Part shown: piece after piece, positions 5,070 to 6,782 of the stretch
Numbering within the stretch: position 1 is the first letter of the stretch
How the letters are laid out: every line of letters begins with the position of its first letter
Source: CAYLZN01 sp964387935
GTDB lineage: Bacteria > Acidobacteriota > Vicinamibacteria > Vicinamibacterales > JAFNAJ01
Assembly (NCBI GenBank): GCA_964387935.1
Contig: CAYLZN010000318.1
Location: forward strand, 1 to 6,782
DNA length: 6,782 nt
Reading direction: 5' to 3'
Made by a program: the position numbers and the translations under genes
The notes under the pieces: generated by a model
Seen by the model: only the letters and a program-made list of their open reading frames with translations
What the model was told of the DNA's origin: nothing
The model's database searches: none

Positions 5070-6782
5070 CTACGGATTGATCCAGTAAGCGAACTTCAGC
5101 AGCACCACGTTGGTCGCGGGCGCGTTGAAGGTCCCGCCGAGGTTCCGGGGATCTGCGACGTTGGTGTCCTCATCTTCCCGCCCCTGCTGCCAGACGACGA
5201 ACAGCGTGGACCCGGGCCGGAACTCCCAGCGGACGACGTTGGTCATGCGGAACGAGCGATAACGGAAGTCGCCGTCCCCGTCGTACGCGTACGGGGCGTA
5301 GCGATCCTCGAAGCGCGGCGCCCGGCCATCCACGAGCTCGCTGTAGCTGCGGTAGGCGCCCGCCGACACGAAGGGGCGGCCGTAGAGCTGCACCGACAGG
5401 GTCGGCGTGATCGCGTAGTTGACCCGCAGGCCGAGGGCCGTGGTCTTCTGGTCGAGATCGCCGAAGACGTAGTGCGTCGAGGGGCCGTCCTCGACGGCCT
5501 CCACCCACTGCACGGGATTCGCATTTCGCGAGACCATCAGGTTCGCACCGAGCTGCAGCGCGCTCGACGCGCGGAGCGTCACGCGCGGGCCGACCTCCCA
5601 CGCCCGCCCACCATCGTCGGCGTGCATGGTCCAGCCGAACACCTCGGCCGAGACCAGCCGCCGGTCGTCGGTCTCGACGTAACCCCAGACGTTCCGACGC
5701 GGCTCTTCGTACCCGCCGGGACCGCCGCGCGTGAGCCGGTCGTCGAACCCGCGTCCCTCGCGGGTGAATCCAATGCCGGTCGACCAGTTGTTGGTGAAGG
5801 TCAGGTGCCCGTTGACGTTGCCGCCCGCAGACAGCCGATCCGCGTCGAAGTTCCAGTTCGCCCACTGGTTCAAGTTGAGGCGGGCCGTGCGGAAGACGCG
5901 CCAGGGTCGATCGTGCCTGACCTGCAGCCAGTTGCTCAGGCCCCGCATGTCGGCGCGGCGCAGGAAGCCGAGCTCGTTGATGTCGAACCCCGGGCTCTTG
6001 TATTGCGCCGACGAACGAAAACGGACGCGCTCGCCGCCGTTCTTGGAAAACGCGAGCTGCGCCGAGTGACCGGCCAGCGAGGTCCGCGTCGGGTCCAGCG
6101 TGACGTGGGTGGCATCGGGGCGCTGGAACAGGTGCCGCGCATCGGTCTGCAGCGTCTCGATGGCGGCCGCGTCACCGAGCACGGCGCTCCCCACGAGGTA
6201 TCCAGACACCCGGAAGCGCGGCGAGAGCCGCCAGTCGCCGTCCACGCCGCCGGCGTAGGCCTGCGACACGAGCAGGTCGTTCAGCGAGCTGGGCACCGAG
6301 CGGTTGGTCGCCGTGAGCATGCCTCCGATGGCGGACTGGTCGTGCCACTCGCGGCGCGTGCGCAGGACGGTGTAGCTCGAGAGCGGCTCGACCGCTGCCT
6401 GGTGACTCAACCCCGTCGCGTCCACCACCGTGGCGCGCTCGTTGCCGGTGACGGCATTCAGGGCGCCGAACGAGTAGTCGCCGGCGCGCCCGGTGAGCTT
6501 GGCGGCTCCCAGGATGGTCGTTTCGTTCGGGCTCTCGTAGTAGCCGTCGTCGGGCACCTCGGGGTCGCCGCGCGGCGCCCGGCCGATGCGACGGGAGTAG
6601 AACAGCCCCGAGCACGAGTCGTCTTCGCAGTCCATGTCGAAGCGGAAGATGCCGGAGCCCTCCAGGAAGAAGGGCCGCCGCTCGGGGAAGAACGTCTCGA
6701 ACGCCGAGAGGTTGACCACGGCCGGGTCGGGTGCACGATCAGTTGTAGCTCCCCGTCGGCCTGAGGTCTGAGCGCACGGCGG
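5070..6782 (-). CDS. DUF5916 outer-membrane beta-barrel protein, C-terminal part
   Basis: The frame is open from the right edge to a TAG at 5070, 570 codons. From codon 22 (VVNLSAFETFFPERRPFFLEG) the sequence is typical of DUF5916 proteins, which usually carry an N-terminal sugar-binding-like (CBM9-type) domain and then a long beta-rich barrel. Next come a cysteine pair (DCEDDSC) and LFYSRRIGRAP, another family landmark. The rest alternates aromatic, polar and glycine residues in amphipathic strands (for example FRVSGYLVGSAVL and LSVQLYGRPFVSAGAY) and ends VVRWEFRPGSTLFVVWQQGR...VVLLKFAYWINP, a barrel-like C-terminus. An outer-membrane location is inferred; function is unknown in the family. 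A GTG at 6719 is a formal start but falls inside a conserved block, so the true start lies outside. The first 20 or so codons (6720-6782) do not resemble the family. It converges on the gene ending at 4999. Confidence 0.88.
   Translation of the reverse strand, partial: PPCAQTSGRRGATTDRAPDPAVVNLSAFETFFPERRPFFLEGSGIFRFDMDCEDDSCSGLFYSRRIGRAPRGDPEVPDDGYYESPNETTILGAAKLTGRAGDYSFGALNAVTGNERATVVDATGLSHQAAVEPLSSYTVLRTRREWHDQSAIGGMLTATNRSVPSSLNDLLVSQAYAGGVDGDWRLSPRFRVSGYLVGSAVLGDAAAIETLQTDARHLFQRPDATHVTLDPTRTSLAGHSAQLAFSKNGGERVRFRSSAQYKSPGFDINELGFLRRADMRGLSNWLQVRHDRPWRVFRTARLNLNQWANWNFDADRLSAGGNVNGHLTFTNNWSTGIGFTREGRGFDDRLTRGGPGGYEEPRRNVWGYVETDDRRLVSAEVFGWTMHADDGGRAWEVGPRVTLRASSALQLGANLMVSRNANPVQWVEAVEDGPSTHYVFGDLDQKTTALGLRVNYAITPTLSVQLYGRPFVSAGAYRSYSELVDGRAPRFEDRYAPYAYDGDGDFRYRSFRMTNVVRWEFRPGSTLFVVWQQGREDEDTNVADPRNLGGTFNAPATNVVLLKFAYWINP

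Noticed and set aside
5472..6764. A 430-codon plus-strand open frame opposite the DUF5916 gene
   Set aside because: The minus strand carries the recognisable family sequence; this frame is rich in Arg, Val, Ala and Gly without any motif.

Overview
The window is GC-rich, gene-dense bacterial DNA. Gene content (a twin-arginine-exported class V aminotransferase, a DUF5916 outer-membrane barrel protein, a small lipoprotein with a carboxypeptidase-regulatory-like fold) and heavy G/C use at third codon positions suggest an environmental Acidobacteriota, perhaps Vicinamibacteria. That placement is inference from style and content; no rRNA or marker gene is present.

Layout, left to right. (1) 1-443, minus: the N-terminal third of an exported, isopenicillin N epimerase-like PLP enzyme, cut by the window edge. 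(2) 550-2491, minus: a compact run read vapB -> vapC -> HI0933/BaiN-type flavoprotein. vapB and vapC overlap in a GTGA, and the flavoprotein frame is open back to a TTG that overlaps the vapC stop. (3) 2492-2523: a 32-bp AT-rich divergent control region almost filled by a 21-bp imperfect palindrome. (4) 2524-3873, plus: a 449-residue membrane acyltransferase resembling the yeast Gpt2/Sct1 type of glycerol-3-phosphate acyltransferase. (5) 3902-4360, minus: a small putative lipoprotein, convergent with the acyltransferase. (6) 4361-4507: a divergent leader region. (7) 4508-4999, plus: a 163-residue protein of unknown function behind a very strong ribosome binding site. (8) 5000-5069: a convergent spacer made of short direct and inverted repeats, probably a two-way terminator. 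(9) 5070-6782, minus: the C-terminal part of a DUF5916 protein running off the right edge.

Most of this is ordinary chromosomal housekeeping and envelope biology. The most interesting point is the vapBC module packed head-to-head against the phospholipid acyltransferase gene, with one palindromic operator that must overlap both promoters, so the antitoxin may also control the acyltransferase. Also worth checking are the flavoprotein trailing the toxin, and the abrupt loss of DUF5916 family sequence at the right edge, which looks like an assembly or recombination breakpoint. I see no transposase, CRISPR array, tRNA, rRNA or clear novel defence system. No gene-free stretch exceeds 300 bases.
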